From assembly GCA_013398055.1 (NCBI GenBank), contig VZRS01012080.1, positions 179,222-243,221 of the forward strand: a stretch of DNA of 64,000 nt, in the 5' to 3' direction. Of this stretch, positions 23,193 to 34,843 are shown piece after piece. The notes under the pieces are model-generated. The model was not told where the DNA came from. It ran no database searches and was given only the letters and a program-made list of their open reading frames with translations. The stretch is from Ifrita kowaldi (taxonomy: Eukaryota > Chordata > Aves > Passeriformes > Cinclosomatidae). The stretch's first letter is position 1. The number at the start of each line of letters is the position of its first letter. The position numbers and the translations under genes are program-made.

Positions 23193-25257
23193 ACCTCAAT
23201 CAATTGCCTGGATCTTAAATAAGTTTATACATCACTCCTGCCTTGCACATAATTAAACAAAATAATTATCAAACCATCCCAGGAAGCATCAATGTTTCAG
23301 CAGGAATGTGCTAGAATGGATTACTCCATTTAGTCTGTTCAGCTGGCAAAACTGAGACACAGAATTTGCTCAGCCAGGACCAATCGTAAATTGGTGGCAA
23401 TCATTTAAAAAAAAAAAATCTAACTTGATTTCCTCTAAATCACAAACTATTGAATTTCACTAAGCTGTTCCCAGGAATGTAGTAGTCCTGAAACTAGACG
23501 CAGAATAAAATTTATCCTTTGCTCTTTGTTTGTAAAACCCCATTTTTTTTTCCCTTTAAGGAGAGAATCGGTGTTTATTTAGGGAAATTTCTGTGTTGGT
23601 ACAAAGTTCTATTTTCTGATTTTTAAACTGACTCAACCTCTGACTTTCTCATCTGACTTCCTGCATAATAAGTAGCTCTAAGAACTCTACCCAGTGATTT
23701 TTAGAGTGAAGGGATTTGTATTTTTTCCAGCTACGCAAGGGAGCAATACGAAGAATGATAAACTGTGGTGAAGCAAGAGCCAGTGTGTAAGGAAAAAATC
23801 CATTCTTTATTTAAAAGCTGCACTCCACCCGAATTTCATTAGATGAGTGGTTAAAAAAAACCACTTGCTGAAAAAAATCCAACCAAAACACATGCTCCCC
23901 CCAACCAAAATCTCATTTAGTCTCAATTTTACTTATTAAAATTCTTTTATTTTATCCCCAATTTCATGACATTACCAGCAACCTGCATTAACAGACCGCT
24001 GTTCTAAGGACAGAAAGGGAGCAACCTGGGCAGTTCCTGCATCAGACGAGAAAGGAATTAAGTTTGATGAATGCTGTTTATGTCTCACTAACAGCCCTAA
24101 AGGTATCTCATAATTTTGTGATAAGAAAATATTTCCCTGTCAAGAGCCATTAACATCTGGTTTTTTGAAAAGTTTAGTCATTACATGCTTTGCCTGACAG
24201 CTCAGCATAGTACAGCTTGATGGATAACTGAGTGAAAGGCTTGAAAGGTCTCCAAATGAAGTCAATGTTCCAAACTTAATGAAAAATGCCGAAGTGCAAT
24301 ACTGTTGTAAGCATAAACCATCTAATTGTAAACCAAAACAAGGCACCTTCTTGGTCTGGGTAATTTTAGGGATATTTGAGGAATAAGGGGATTGCAGGAC
24401 CTCAACCTCTTCTCTGCATCTCTTTGTTAGGGTTGGTCTTCCCACCTCATAGATTGCCAAGGTTTCAGCTGTTAACTACAGTGACCTTTGGAAATATCTA
24501 TTGCAAAATTAATAGGATTCAAAAATATTCATTAGAATAGAAGAGTTCCGCTGTGGACTGAAATCTGACTTGTGAGTTTTGGTCCTTAATGAAGTTTGGA
24601 AGTGAATTATCTTTTGCAAAGCAACGAAGAGGTTGAAGAATCTATTCCTCCAATGAAAAATAGTTTGCCGCTTTAGACACTTTAGAAAATTGCTTGGCAA
24701 ATGGACTCAAAACCTGGACTTCTTGTTGCATCCCAATCAAGTGTCTGTGTCCCAAGGTTGGCTCGGGGGAGCAGGGAGTGCAGGCTGAGCCGTGATGGAA
24801 GGCAGACATACAGGAGATGGATGTGAGGACAGATGACAGAGGAGAGAGAGAAATCCGTGGATATAAAGGGATAACGTTAGAAAAGCCAGAGATCAGCTGG
24901 AGCTGAAATTTGTAAGGGTTTCAAGGGCAAGAAGAGCTGTTACTGCTCTGTCATCAGTAGAAGAATGAACAAGGGAAATATTGGCTTGCTGGAAACAGGG
25001 AGGGTGATTTAGGGCCAGAAGACAGAGATAATAAATGCCTTCTGAGCTCTGGGGCTCACTTCCAAGGTCTCCCAGCCTTTTGTGCCTGGAGACAGTTTGT
25101 GCTTGGAGCAGAGGAGCTTCCAGCAGTGGGAGAGGAGACATAGAGCAGGGATCTTTTCAGAAGCTCAAGACGGGTTGCACTGAAGTACCAAGAGAAGGAT
25201 GGCTGCTGTCATGGCAACTGCCATCGCTCTGACATCTCTCACAAGCTTTGCTTTGTT
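23193..25257. other. Unique sequence
   Basis: No gene or transposon is recognised. A 25-base stretch at about 23384-23412 (around AAATTGGTGGCAATCATTT, followed by an A-run) closely resembles one at 25543-25572; see findings. Confidence 0.45.
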
Positions 25258-25378
25258 AAACTCTCTTTATCTTGACCCAGGAGGGCCTTTTCCAAGCCTT
25301 ATTCCCACTCCCCCTGTCCTGCTGAGGAGGTAAGTGATAGGGTGATGTCCAGCAAGGGTCAAACCCAGCACAGCCATT
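25258..25378 (+). mobile_element. Possible LTR 3' fragment, same family as 8420
   Basis: The stretch 'CTCTTTATCTTGACCCAGGA', 'CCCCCTGTCCTGCTGAGGAG', 'GTAAGTGATAGGGTGATG' and 'AAGGGTCAAACCCAGCACAG' resembles the 3' end of the bird LTR type proposed at 8420-8930; the 'TTTATCTTGACCCAG' core is shared by both. Only about 120 bp is present, with no clear 5' part. The identification is by recall and partial in-window similarity. Confidence 0.4.
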
Positions 25379-25567
25379 GAGCTGCTCCTGGGGTGGGCTG
25401 TGTGCCTCAGGAGAGCTTGAGGGAGCCAGGGTTATTCCAGCAGGAACAGGGAAAGCTCTGGAGATGGGGGAGAATGAAACTGTACCTGTGGGATGCTAAT
25501 GAGAAAATAGAGGCAACTCCTTTTTCGCTGAATGATTGATAATCAATCATAAATTGGTAGCAATGAT

Positions 25568-25613
25568 TTTAAAAAAACAAAAAACCCCAAACAAACAAAC
25601 AAAAAAACCCCAG
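25568..25613. repeat. A/C-rich low-complexity tract
   Basis: AAAAAAACAAAAAACCCC followed by CAAACAAACAAACAAA units. Confidence 0.85.
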
Positions 25614-25636
25614 TTTCTATTAGCCCAGGTTGCTTC

Positions 25637-26074
25637 TGACGTCTTAGGTTTTAACTTTTATATTTTTCAAATCCTGTACTGCCCAGTGTGTAACTCTGCA
25701 GTTCCTTGTAGCCTGTTCGCTTCTGCTCTCTCGTGCCAGGCAGACATAACAAAGCCTCTCTGGGCCTGCTCTCCAGGGACACCCAGACTGTCCTAGGCCC
25801 AAAAAATATAAACCAAAAGCCTCTAAAGAGGGGGGCAAGCTGAGGGCAATTATATCATTAACTAAAGCTTTAATTGGAGAATTATCCCTGATATGGAAAT
25901 GAACCAAACCTATAAAAGTGTGAAGAACTCGTGGCCTGTCGTCCATCTCGGGGTCCATTTTGGCAGTGGCCTCTGGCTCCCCAGGGGTACCTTAGAAGGC
26001 CCTTCAAATAAATACCGACCTTTATTCCCTCATTCTGTCTAGTCTCTGTTTCTAGAAGGCCTCTCAAGGCATCA
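25637..26074 (+). mobile_element. Solo LTR, endogenous retrovirus (copy A)
   Basis: A complete 438-bp LTR bounded by TGACGTCTT and AAGGCATCA, which are near-perfect inverted termini. It is flanked by the 4-bp direct repeat CTTC (25633-25636 and 26075-26078), a target-site duplication. Promoter and RNA-end signals are in order: TATAAAAG at 25911 and AATAAA at 26007-26012. Copy B at 32688 matches it end to end at roughly 90% identity by eye. No internal retroviral sequence flanks it, so it is a solo LTR left by LTR-LTR recombination. A 4-bp duplication is usual for class I (gamma-like) elements, so that class is inferred. It has no coding capacity. Confidence 0.88.
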
Positions 26075-29000
26075 CTTCAACCTTGCCCCTTTATGTGTTT
26101 GTTTGGTTTTTTTTTCACTTAAACACTTCATACATCCACTGCCTTGTGTTTGCTTGTTTATTCAGGAGAGTTCATCTCTGTTTCAGTGGTTTTCAAAAGT
26201 CCTTTCACAGGACTTTTCTTCACAGACATCCAAGAGCAGAACATTATTGCTGAGTCAGAGTTGTCTGCACACCTCCAGGAATACCCCTGCTGTTATTTTA
26301 TCTTTGGCAGAATTGTATCAAAGCAAACATTAACGGATAGAACAGCAAATCCATCTCAGTCGGGATCACGTAGCAGACTCTGTGCTGCAGGATTAGATTC
26401 CAAGAGGAAAACCCTGGTGACCAGGCCAAGTCTACACAGCCACGTGAGATTTCTGCCCTTTCTTCCACTTTCAGGGGGTTCAGTGCAAAACCTTGGATTG
26501 TTCATCTTTTGCCCAGCACTTGTGGTGGAGCACAACACAATAAGATTTCCCAGAGTGTGGCTCTGGAGCACGATTGTTTTTCCTTGCAGTGATTTGTAAG
26601 CTCAAAGACTCTATTTTATCAATGGCACAGGGTATTAATGGGATTTTAAGGTGCACCTCCTTCATATATCAAGGGGATAATAGAGTCACAAGCAGACTTA
26701 CATGATAAATCATTACAGCTTTAGAGGAAAAGTTAATGCTTTTGTTCACAGAAACGTTAAAAGCTTTAGGAGGCAATATTTTAAACTGCTTAAAATGATA
26801 AATCAAAGCAGATTAGCTTTCCAGATAAATATGTATGTAGGTAAAACCCTGTGACACTGACTACAGCCACATATACCAGCTATAATAGGTTGAAAAACAT
26901 CCCTGTGAATCCATTAATTTTAATATTTCTGACAGAAATCCTACAGGAAGTCTTCCATATGTCCTGTACATCACATGTTTCCTATGTAGAGCCACACAAT
27001 ACTTGAGACACTGCTTTTGGTTTTGTTTAGCTTATTAATAAAACCCTAATTAATATGCACTGATTAACAATTTATTCCTTTACTCCTCAAGGTAAATTCC
27101 TTTTGGACAACGAGCATTCTTGTGGGTTTGCAGGATGGGAAAATATCACAAATGTAGGGAATTTATTAATTTTCACGAACTATCTACTTGGCATTTTGAA
27201 GGAACTCTGTGCTGTCCTCTTTTTGTGGGGTGTCTAGCAATTAAGAGGATTAGGACAAACAAAAAATAATTGGCTATAAGTTTGTCACAGGAGATCTTCA
27301 ATGAGACGAGGAGAAAGAAAATTAATTTCTTTTTTTAAAAAAGAGACTGTGAAGTGTAGCAGAAAGAGACAATGGTCCTCATCACCAGATCTCACAGAAT
27401 ACAAGAATTCAGCAACATGACCATATAAATCTATACCTGTAAAAGGAAAATGTGCAATGGTTAACAGAATAAACAAAGCCATTAGTTAAATTACAAGTTG
27501 AGAAAGAGGAACATTTTCTCCACAGAGCAGACTGAAGTCCTAATTGCCTACTAGAATGGGTTTTACCTCTCTTTCTAAAGAGGAATGATTGATAATTGGG
27601 AAAATAAATCACCAAATCATCATCATCATAATCATTGAATAAGTAACTAAATAAACAGAAAGCAGATTTCCGTGAGAAGATTATTTTTGCAGAAAAGGTT
27701 GCAGCTCCTTTTTCTCAGTGTGAGAAGGGAATTTTGATTCTATTAATATTGAAAGCTGTGGATGTGCAGACCAATGGGTCATTTTCCTTAAGTACCACAT
27801 GGATTGAAGCCCCAGCCCCAAATTTTTGCTTCCCTTTTTTTGTTCTGTGAAAGTTCTCAATGCAATAATTTTCCCATTTTCCAATGTTAAATTTTCACTT
27901 GATCTTAGCCTGAGAGATCACATAGTAATTGAGGAACATGAAATATCTGCATTAGAGGAATACAGGTTTTTGAGTGAAAGATAGGAAAGGAATCTTCACA
28001 AGGATCAAGTAGAAGATGGAACTTAAACCCAGTTGGCGCTGAGAAGAGTTTGACTTTCACTGACTTTGAGAATCTCCCCCAAAAATATCTTGTTAAGAAG
28101 TTTTAGCAAATTGACTAGGTGTTTTAAGACTTGTGAAGTCCTACAATGTCAAATATCAAAAATATTCTCTGTTCCATGCCACACATGCTCTGTTTCTGAA
28201 GTTCCACATGCTCAGCTCCACAGGCTCGGTTTGGGGTTCCTGTATTTAATGAGTTTCACTACTTTTGCTTTAAAATAACCAGAATAAAACACTTCCATTG
28301 TGAACTGCACTACTGGAGGGCAATTGGAAAAATCTGAAGCACTGAAAAGAGCCCTGACTCAACAGCCATTTACTTACTTCAGTTCTTCATCACCCAAGGC
28401 TAAATCAGATGACAACTTTATTTTTATATTATTTTATTAATTTATTTATTTATTGTGTAGAAAAATAAGTGTAACCCACCTAATTTGTTGACTGGAACAA
28501 TCTGACAATGATATTTGTCCATGGTGGGAATGTATATTCCGATAACCGAAGTATATCTGAAAAAAAACCCGAAACTTCTAGTTTGAAAATGGAATTTCAT
28601 CAGAAACGAAAGTTTTTAGGAACTAGGATTGTTTTAAGAAATGCAAAAGGAATATTCAAAAATGTGGTTTCCTTTGTTTCCTTTCACTAATTTGGTAACT
28701 AAAAGGTCTGTTTGGCTCAGCTTTCTCTTAGATTGCTCATCAGGATAAAAAGGTAGATTTTGACTCATGGCAGATGATATCTGGCGTTATTAAAATTTTG
28801 ACATTTTATATGCATAAAAATTTTTTTTCTAAAAAATCTTTGTATGTCTAAAAAATTTATGTACAAAAACTTTTGACATTTTATACTTATACATGAAAAA
28901 GCTGAAATATTTATAAAACCCTACTTGTTATTTTATGTAATGAGATTTTCAATGGTACTGAATCAAGTCAGACTGAATTTCGAAAAAATTCCATTTTGCT

Positions 29001-30838
29001 TTTCTTAAAGCAGTACTTCAAATGGAATGAAATTTGTTTTCTAAATACCTTTTAATGTATAATTTTTTCTAGTCCCAAATAGCTCTTCAACTTTCCTCTT
29101 ATTTTTTTTGCCGTACAAGTTTTGCCAGTTCGATTTTTCAGGACTGATTAAATTTGTGTCTTTGATTTCCTTTGTTTCAGCAGCGTAAGATCGAGATCAC
29201 CCTCGCAATTTGCTGTCATCCGTCCCTGAACACACACTCATTTTTCCAAGATAAAATGCTACTATTAAAAAAAAAAAAAAAGGTTTATTCCACATTTTCT
29301 CTCTTCTAAACCTGCAATTATTTCTATCATCAAAGTCAAAGATGAATATATTGAATCTGACAGATTTCCTTTGGTGTCCAACAACATCAGCATTGGTTTT
29401 TAATGCACATTTTGGGTACGTACTAAACCCCTCCATTGCTCCAGATTTGCAGCTCCTGGCTCTGCTTTGAATTCTGGTTTCAGGTCAGGGGAGCGTCTCT
29501 TTCATGTAAAAGGGAAATGAAATATCCTTCTCTGCAAAGTCTGGGATCAAATCCCCACTGCCCTTTCTCTAGGCCCCAATTTGGCTTGCCGGGACGTGAG
29601 GAACTTCCTGTTAATTCACTTTAAAGGCAGGGCTGGCACATTAGGCAGGATCAGACGGTGTGGAGCTGCTTTATTCTCACTCGGCTGAAACCATCACTTA
29701 GCATAAATGTAGGGTGAATTTCAAACCTTGCAGGAGCTCCATCTGCTCGGGCATTACATTCCTGGCAATGACGCGTCGGGAAAAAATGACTGGTCATGGG
29801 AGGAGAGTGAAGAGAAAAGAATTCCCTTACAATTTTCAGGACCAGTAGCAGAGGGCAAAGAATTCACCCCCCCTCTTATTTAAATTATAATTTCATATAT
29901 TAATTAGTTATAGTGGGAGAAATCAAGAAGTTCATAGATACTGTTGATCATGACAAACAAAGCTTTGTTTCTTCCCACAAGGTGAAATGATTTAGATATG
30001 GAGGAAGAGTCTGTGCAATTCCAGTTTCATGGGAAGAGGGTGGAACAAGTGTTGGCTGTATTCTAGACACACAGAGACTTTGGGGTATTTGTCAGTGCAT
30101 CTCTCTGTTGCTGTAGTTATTTTGGAAATCAAATCAATTCTACACACACACATCCATAAATTAATAGAGTTATCCCTATTTTAAAAATTGGCTTTGTGTC
30201 CAAAAACTTTGCACAGAAATCAGAGCAGCAATGCAGAAAAAGATAATTAAAATGATTGTTTCATCAGAAGTTTTAGTGTGGAGAACACAGAACATCCTGA
30301 ACCTACTGCAATCAACTATGACATCTAATTAAGAAATTGAAACAGCTCAATAAACTCATAATGTTCCTCATTAATGTTTTAACTATTCCACTCTACCCCC
30401 TCGAAATGTGGTTCCATGGATTCAGATCTAAGTCAAGTCGTGTTTAATCTTTTTTGATAATAAAACCTCATCAGGTATTTTTGTGAGAAGTTTGACTTGT
30501 TTTTACAAAGAGGTTCCTAATTCTGCGCCCAAACCAAATTCCTTCCATGAAGTTGAAATTGTCCAGTGACAGGACAAGGGACAACAGGCAGAAACAGAAA
30601 CACAGGAGTTTGTCAATCTGATTATGGGTGGTAGAGCTTAAATGCCATCATTTTGTGCCTCTTAGGAAAAAAGTAACCTGCCACTGTCCTCAGGCTGACA
30701 AAACAGCGTTAAAACCAGGTCATAGGCTTGAAGTTAAGCCTGAACTAAATCCATGTGGGTCCTGGAAGTTGTGCTGATACAGCAGAGGTTGTGCTGCATC
30801 ATTGGGAATAAGAGGGAAAGAAAATAAATAATCAGAAA
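26075..30838. other. Repeat-free AT-rich stretch
   Basis: This 4.7-kb interval has no recognised transposon and no plausible coding frame. It includes a poly-A run near 29267-29281, a small TTTATTTATTTATT tract near 28435-28454, and a repeated 'TTTTGACATTTTATA' at about 28795 and 28872. It is the longest insertion-free piece of the window's first half. Confidence 0.5.
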
Positions 30839-31252
30839 ATCATAGAATGGTTTGGGTAGGAAGGGACCTTAAAGCCCGTCCAGTGCCACCTCTGCCATGG
30901 GCAGGGACACCTTCCAGCAGCCCAGGCTGCTCCAAGCCCCATCCAACCTGGCCTTGGACACTTGCAGGGATCAAGGGGCAGCCACAGCTTCTCTGGGCAC
31001 CCTGTGCCAGGGCCCCACCGCCCTCCCAGGGAACAATTCCTTCCCAGTATCCCATCCAGCCCTGCCCTCTGGCAGTGGGAGGCCGTTCCCCCTTGTTCTG
31101 TCACTCAGACCCTTGTAAATTGTCTCTCTCCATGTTTCCTGTTGGCTCCTTCGCATCCTGGAAGGCCACAATGAGGTCACCCTGAAGCTTCTCCTCTCCA
31201 GGCTCCTCTCCAATTTTCTCAGCCCTTCCTCACAGCAGAGGTGCTTCATCCA
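30839..31252 (-). mobile_element. CR1 LINE, 3' part, minus strand
   Basis: About 415 bp including the terminal tail: 'CATAGAATGGTTTGGGTAGG', 'GCAGGGACACCTTCCAGCAG', 'CCAAGCCCCATCCAACCTGG', 'GGGAACAATTCCTTCCCAGT', 'CTGTTGGCTCCTTCGCATCC' and 'CACAATGAGGTCACCCTGAA'. It lies between the two solo LTRs and is nearly collinear with the 11195 copy, with fewer differences from the general pattern, so it is probably younger. Confidence 0.93.
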
Positions 31253-32687
31253 TCTAATAAACTATTTCATTTTGATAAAATTTAATGTTATTTACAAGTT
31301 CTTAAAATCTTCTATTCCACTGGGGATGCAAGACTTTTATTTAGGAAATTGAAGATTTTTCTAACATGGAACAATATTTGTCTTGATTAAGGACTGCATC
31401 AATCACAGTCAATTTTCCAACTTCTTGATCCTGTAAGTCATAATGCCTAATTTGTGAATTTGGGTTTCCAATCAGCTGCAGAGTGTGATTGCTATTTCAC
31501 ACTTTCATTCTTTCTTTTCCATCTTTACATGGTTTTGAATCTTTTTTTCATTTATTTAAGCATTTGATAAGATTGTCACCCCCATCTCCCTTCCTTTATA
31601 ATAAATGTAAAGATTTTCATGTGCATTCACTTCTAATTATTGCTTCAGTCTGAACAAATCTCTGCAAAATACCCAGCACTAATTAATTATTTTGTACTTA
31701 TTTTTCCATACTTTTTTTTCTCTTTTCAATGATTCATCACACTTCAAGGCGAGTCACTGAAAAATTTCACTATTTTTCATAAGACCGTTTTTCAGATAAA
31801 TTTATCATTAAAAACGTTTAATCAAAGGCTTAGGTTTTGCATTTTAACTACTCACTTCCTTTTTCTCTCCTATATTAGAGCAGCATCTTTTGGAAACTGA
31901 AACTTTTATTCTGAGAGAGTTATCTATCACTTTTTGTGTTGTGTAATAGAGTGTTAGATGTTGGAGAAAAGGTTTCTATTACAGACAAACCATTTTGCTT
32001 ATTTTACAGCACCTCGTTTTTTAAAATATGCACTTGATTCCTTCTTTCTAATATTCAAGTAAAGACAGGAGAGAGATTTAATCTCAGGAATTTTTAGAAG
32101 GAGAGTTTTGAGCCTCATGGCAAGAGGCTCTAAATTCATAAAAACCTCTCCCCGCGTAACATTTTCATTGAGTGAACAGTCAGACCCAAAGCTCACTGAA
32201 ATTATTAACTCATTAAATCCTGGCTTTTTCATTGGTATGAATTCAGAGTAGGGATTCCAAGAGTTTATTTCCACAGATACAGACCTTTTGGGTTGGAAGG
32301 AGGAGTGCTTGGCATAAGGCAGGGTATCATCACAGGTATTCCCAGGGACACGGCAAGGCCAGGAGTTTGAGTGCTGTGCTGTGGGAGGCAATGGACAGCG
32401 AAAGGCTGCCCTCAATGAGCAGGGAATGAAGGCTGGGAAAGCTTCACAGGACAGGCAAAGTTTTCTCCTCACAGGGTATACAGAGTCTTCTGCAAAGGTG
32501 CAAGGAGGAACAAAGCCCCCCAGAGGATTCCCAGAGCCAGCTGGCTCTGTTTTTCCCCAGAGCGCTGCCACCTTCTCGATGACTTTGGGTGCTGAGGTCA
32601 GACACATCAGGCTCAAGGGCTTACTGAGCAAGGGAGCCAAAACTGAAGGCAACGTCTTCTTTCCTCTCCCTCCCTTCCCAATCTGAG
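31253..32687. other. Unique sequence with a long open frame
   Basis: No transposon is recognised. A minus-strand frame stays open for 217 codons (32652 down to 31999), unusually long for this base composition. Its 5' half is Pro/Ala/Cys-rich and its 3' half Lys/Ser-rich. No domain, signal peptide or splice context is recognised, so I do not call it a gene. Confidence 0.35.
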
Positions 32688-33126
32688 TGATGCCTTAGGT
32701 TATAACTTTTATATTTTTCAAACCCTGCATTGCCTAGTGTGTAACTCTGAAGTTCCTTGTAGCCTGTTCGCTTCTGCTCTCTCATGCCAGGCAGACATAA
32801 CAAAGCCTCTCTGGGCCTGCTCTCCAGAGACACCCAGATCATCCCAGGCCCAAAAAGTATAAACCAAAAGCCTCTAAAGGGGGGGGCAAGCTTGGGGAAA
32901 TTACATCATTAACTGAAGCTTTAACTGGAGAATTAACCCTGATATGGAAATGAACCAAACCTATAAAAGTGTGAAGAACTCGTGACCTGCCGTCCACCTT
33001 GGGGTCCATCTTGGCAGCGGCCTCTGGCTCCCCAGGGGTACCTTTGAAGGCCTTTCCAATAAATACCGACCTTTATTCCCTTATTCTTGTCTAGTCTCTG
33101 TTTTTAGGTGGCCACTTCAGGCATCA
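32688..33126 (+). mobile_element. Solo LTR, endogenous retrovirus (copy B)
   Basis: A complete 439-bp LTR of the same family as copy A, from TGATGCCTT to AGGCATCA. It is flanked by its own 4-bp repeat TGAG (32684-32687 and 33127-33130). TATAAAAG is at 32962 and AATAAA at 33058-33063. Differences from copy A are mostly transitions, with a few indels near the 3' end. Because its duplication differs from that of copy A, the two are separate insertions. The flanks lack gag, pol or env remains. Its TGATGCCTT start pairs perfectly with the AAGGCATCA end of copy A. Confidence 0.88.
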
Positions 33127-33367
33127 TGAGATTGTCTCCTTTAAAAGATGATTCAGTTTTAGGCGGTTCTCAAGGTTTGGCTGCACTTTCCCAGACTCCG
33201 TAGTGCCCAATCCTGCTGGGAATGAGTATCCCAGGCCATGGCAGCTGCCCTAAGGGGCTGTTTGGCTCTTGATTTGCTTTCTCTTAGCTGCTTCTATCTC
33301 CTTTTTGGCACGCTTTAAAAGCAGCCTTCTGGCAGTTCTCAAGGTTGCTTTCACAGTCAGGGGGTGG

Positions 33368-33645
33368 AACCACAAAATCATAAAGGTTGGAAAGGAGCTT
33401 TATCCATCAAGTCCAGCCACCAACCAACTCCATCACCACGTTCACCACTAACCCATGACTCCAGGTGTCACATCCACGTGTTTTTTAACACTTCCAGGGA
33501 TGGTGACTCCACCACCACCGTGGACAGCCTGTGCCAATGCTTGACAACATTTTCTGAGGAGATTTTTTCCTGATATCAAATCTGAACGTTCCCTGGCTCA
33601 GCTTGAGGCCATTTCCTCTTGTTCTGTGTTGTTTTATCAGTGCAA
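33368..33645 (-). mobile_element. CR1 LINE 3' part, older subfamily
   Basis: Plus-strand blocks are 'CACAAAATCATAAAGGTTGG', 'CCATCAAGTCCAGCCACCAA', 'GTTCACCACTAACCCATGAC', 'AACACTTCCAGGGATGGTGA', 'TGGACAGCCTGTGCCAATGC' and 'GCTTGAGGCCATTTCCTCTT'. It runs about 280 bp, longer than most tails of this subfamily here, and belongs with the copies at 14117 and 48274. Confidence 0.88.
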
Positions 33646-34784
33646 TCCCATAATGGACCTGACTGCCATTCTGTCACTGCAGTGGTGTACAGGGATAGTT
33701 GAGATAAGACCCAAGGCCAGTTCCTAGAGATGGCAATAATACATTTACTGAGACACTAGGTAAAAAAAAATCCCTAGATTTTATCCCCAGTTATGCTGTA
33801 TTTGTGTGCTGATGTCACTCTAGCAATTATTGTTACAAACTCATATTTTCAATCCTACTTTTTATGCTTTTATGTTTCATGAGTGCGACGGTTCTCTGCT
33901 TTGGTGGATCACGGACAGTTCCAGGCATCAGCTCCTCTTTTAGCTCTGAAGGGTGCCCTTATCTGCCCAACCACTGTGGCTTCCTCCTGCTGTGATTCTC
34001 AATTATTTTCTTTAAAGTTGCAATGGAAAAGGGCAACATCTACTAATTCACTTAACTGTGTATGTCCTGGAGTTAGCCAGAAGCAGCAGCCTTGTACTCA
34101 AAAAAACCCACAAAACCTCCTTCCTTCTGTTACTCATTCTCTTTTTTTACCACCTAGAGATGTATAGAGCTCAGAATAAAAGGCACAATTATTATGTAAA
34201 AAAACAAATGGAGATTTCCAATAGCAAAAGCTTTCCGTGTATTGCAATTTTTTTATTTTCCTTTTCTAGCAGATTCCAGCACCAGTGATTATGACAAAAT
34301 ATGCACTAAATAGAAAAAACTACCAACCCAAATTCCAAACTACCTATTTAACCATCTAAAGTAGAGCTGAACAAAAGTGTGTGTGAAAAGCACTGATTAA
34401 AGGACTTCACACATACTTATCAGGAGTGCAGAAATGTGCTGTTGAGCACAGATGATGTGTTTTTCCCCAAAAAAATAATTTCAAATATGTGGTTGTTTTG
34501 TAATCTGCTTTGCTTTTTCCTCAAGAAACAAATTGCCACCTATGTCAAAGCACAGGAATAGTTTTCTGACCAAAAAAAAAAAAAAAAACACTGTGGATTT
34601 GAGATTCATTTATTCCTAAAAAATCTACACTGAGGCTTTTCATGAAATAAAAGGTCAAAGATTACTGTATTGAACTGCTGAGGCCCTGGGAGGAGCCGTC
34701 TTTCAATTTGCTTCAAGAAAACCTTTCAACATAATTTCTTATTGAGTTTAAGGAAAATAATAACAGAGTTTCTGACTTTAAAGG

Positions 34785-34843
34785 AACTTCTTTAAAGTCT
34801 TCTTTAAAGAAAGGAAAAAAACCTTTCCTTCCTTTAGGAAGTT
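34785..34843. repeat. Imperfect inverted repeat (hairpin)
   Basis: The outer arms AACTTC and GAAGTT and the inner arms GAAAGG and CCTTTC enclose a run of 7 A. Purine- and pyrimidine-rich copies of CTTTAAAG sit between them. The structure could fold as a hairpin. No function is evident. Confidence 0.5.

Noticed and set aside
25637..33126. A 7.5-kb provirus bounded by two LTRs
   Set aside because: Each LTR has its own distinct 4-bp duplication (CTTC, TGAG), the LTRs differ by about 10%, and the interval holds unique DNA and a CR1 but no gag, pol or env.
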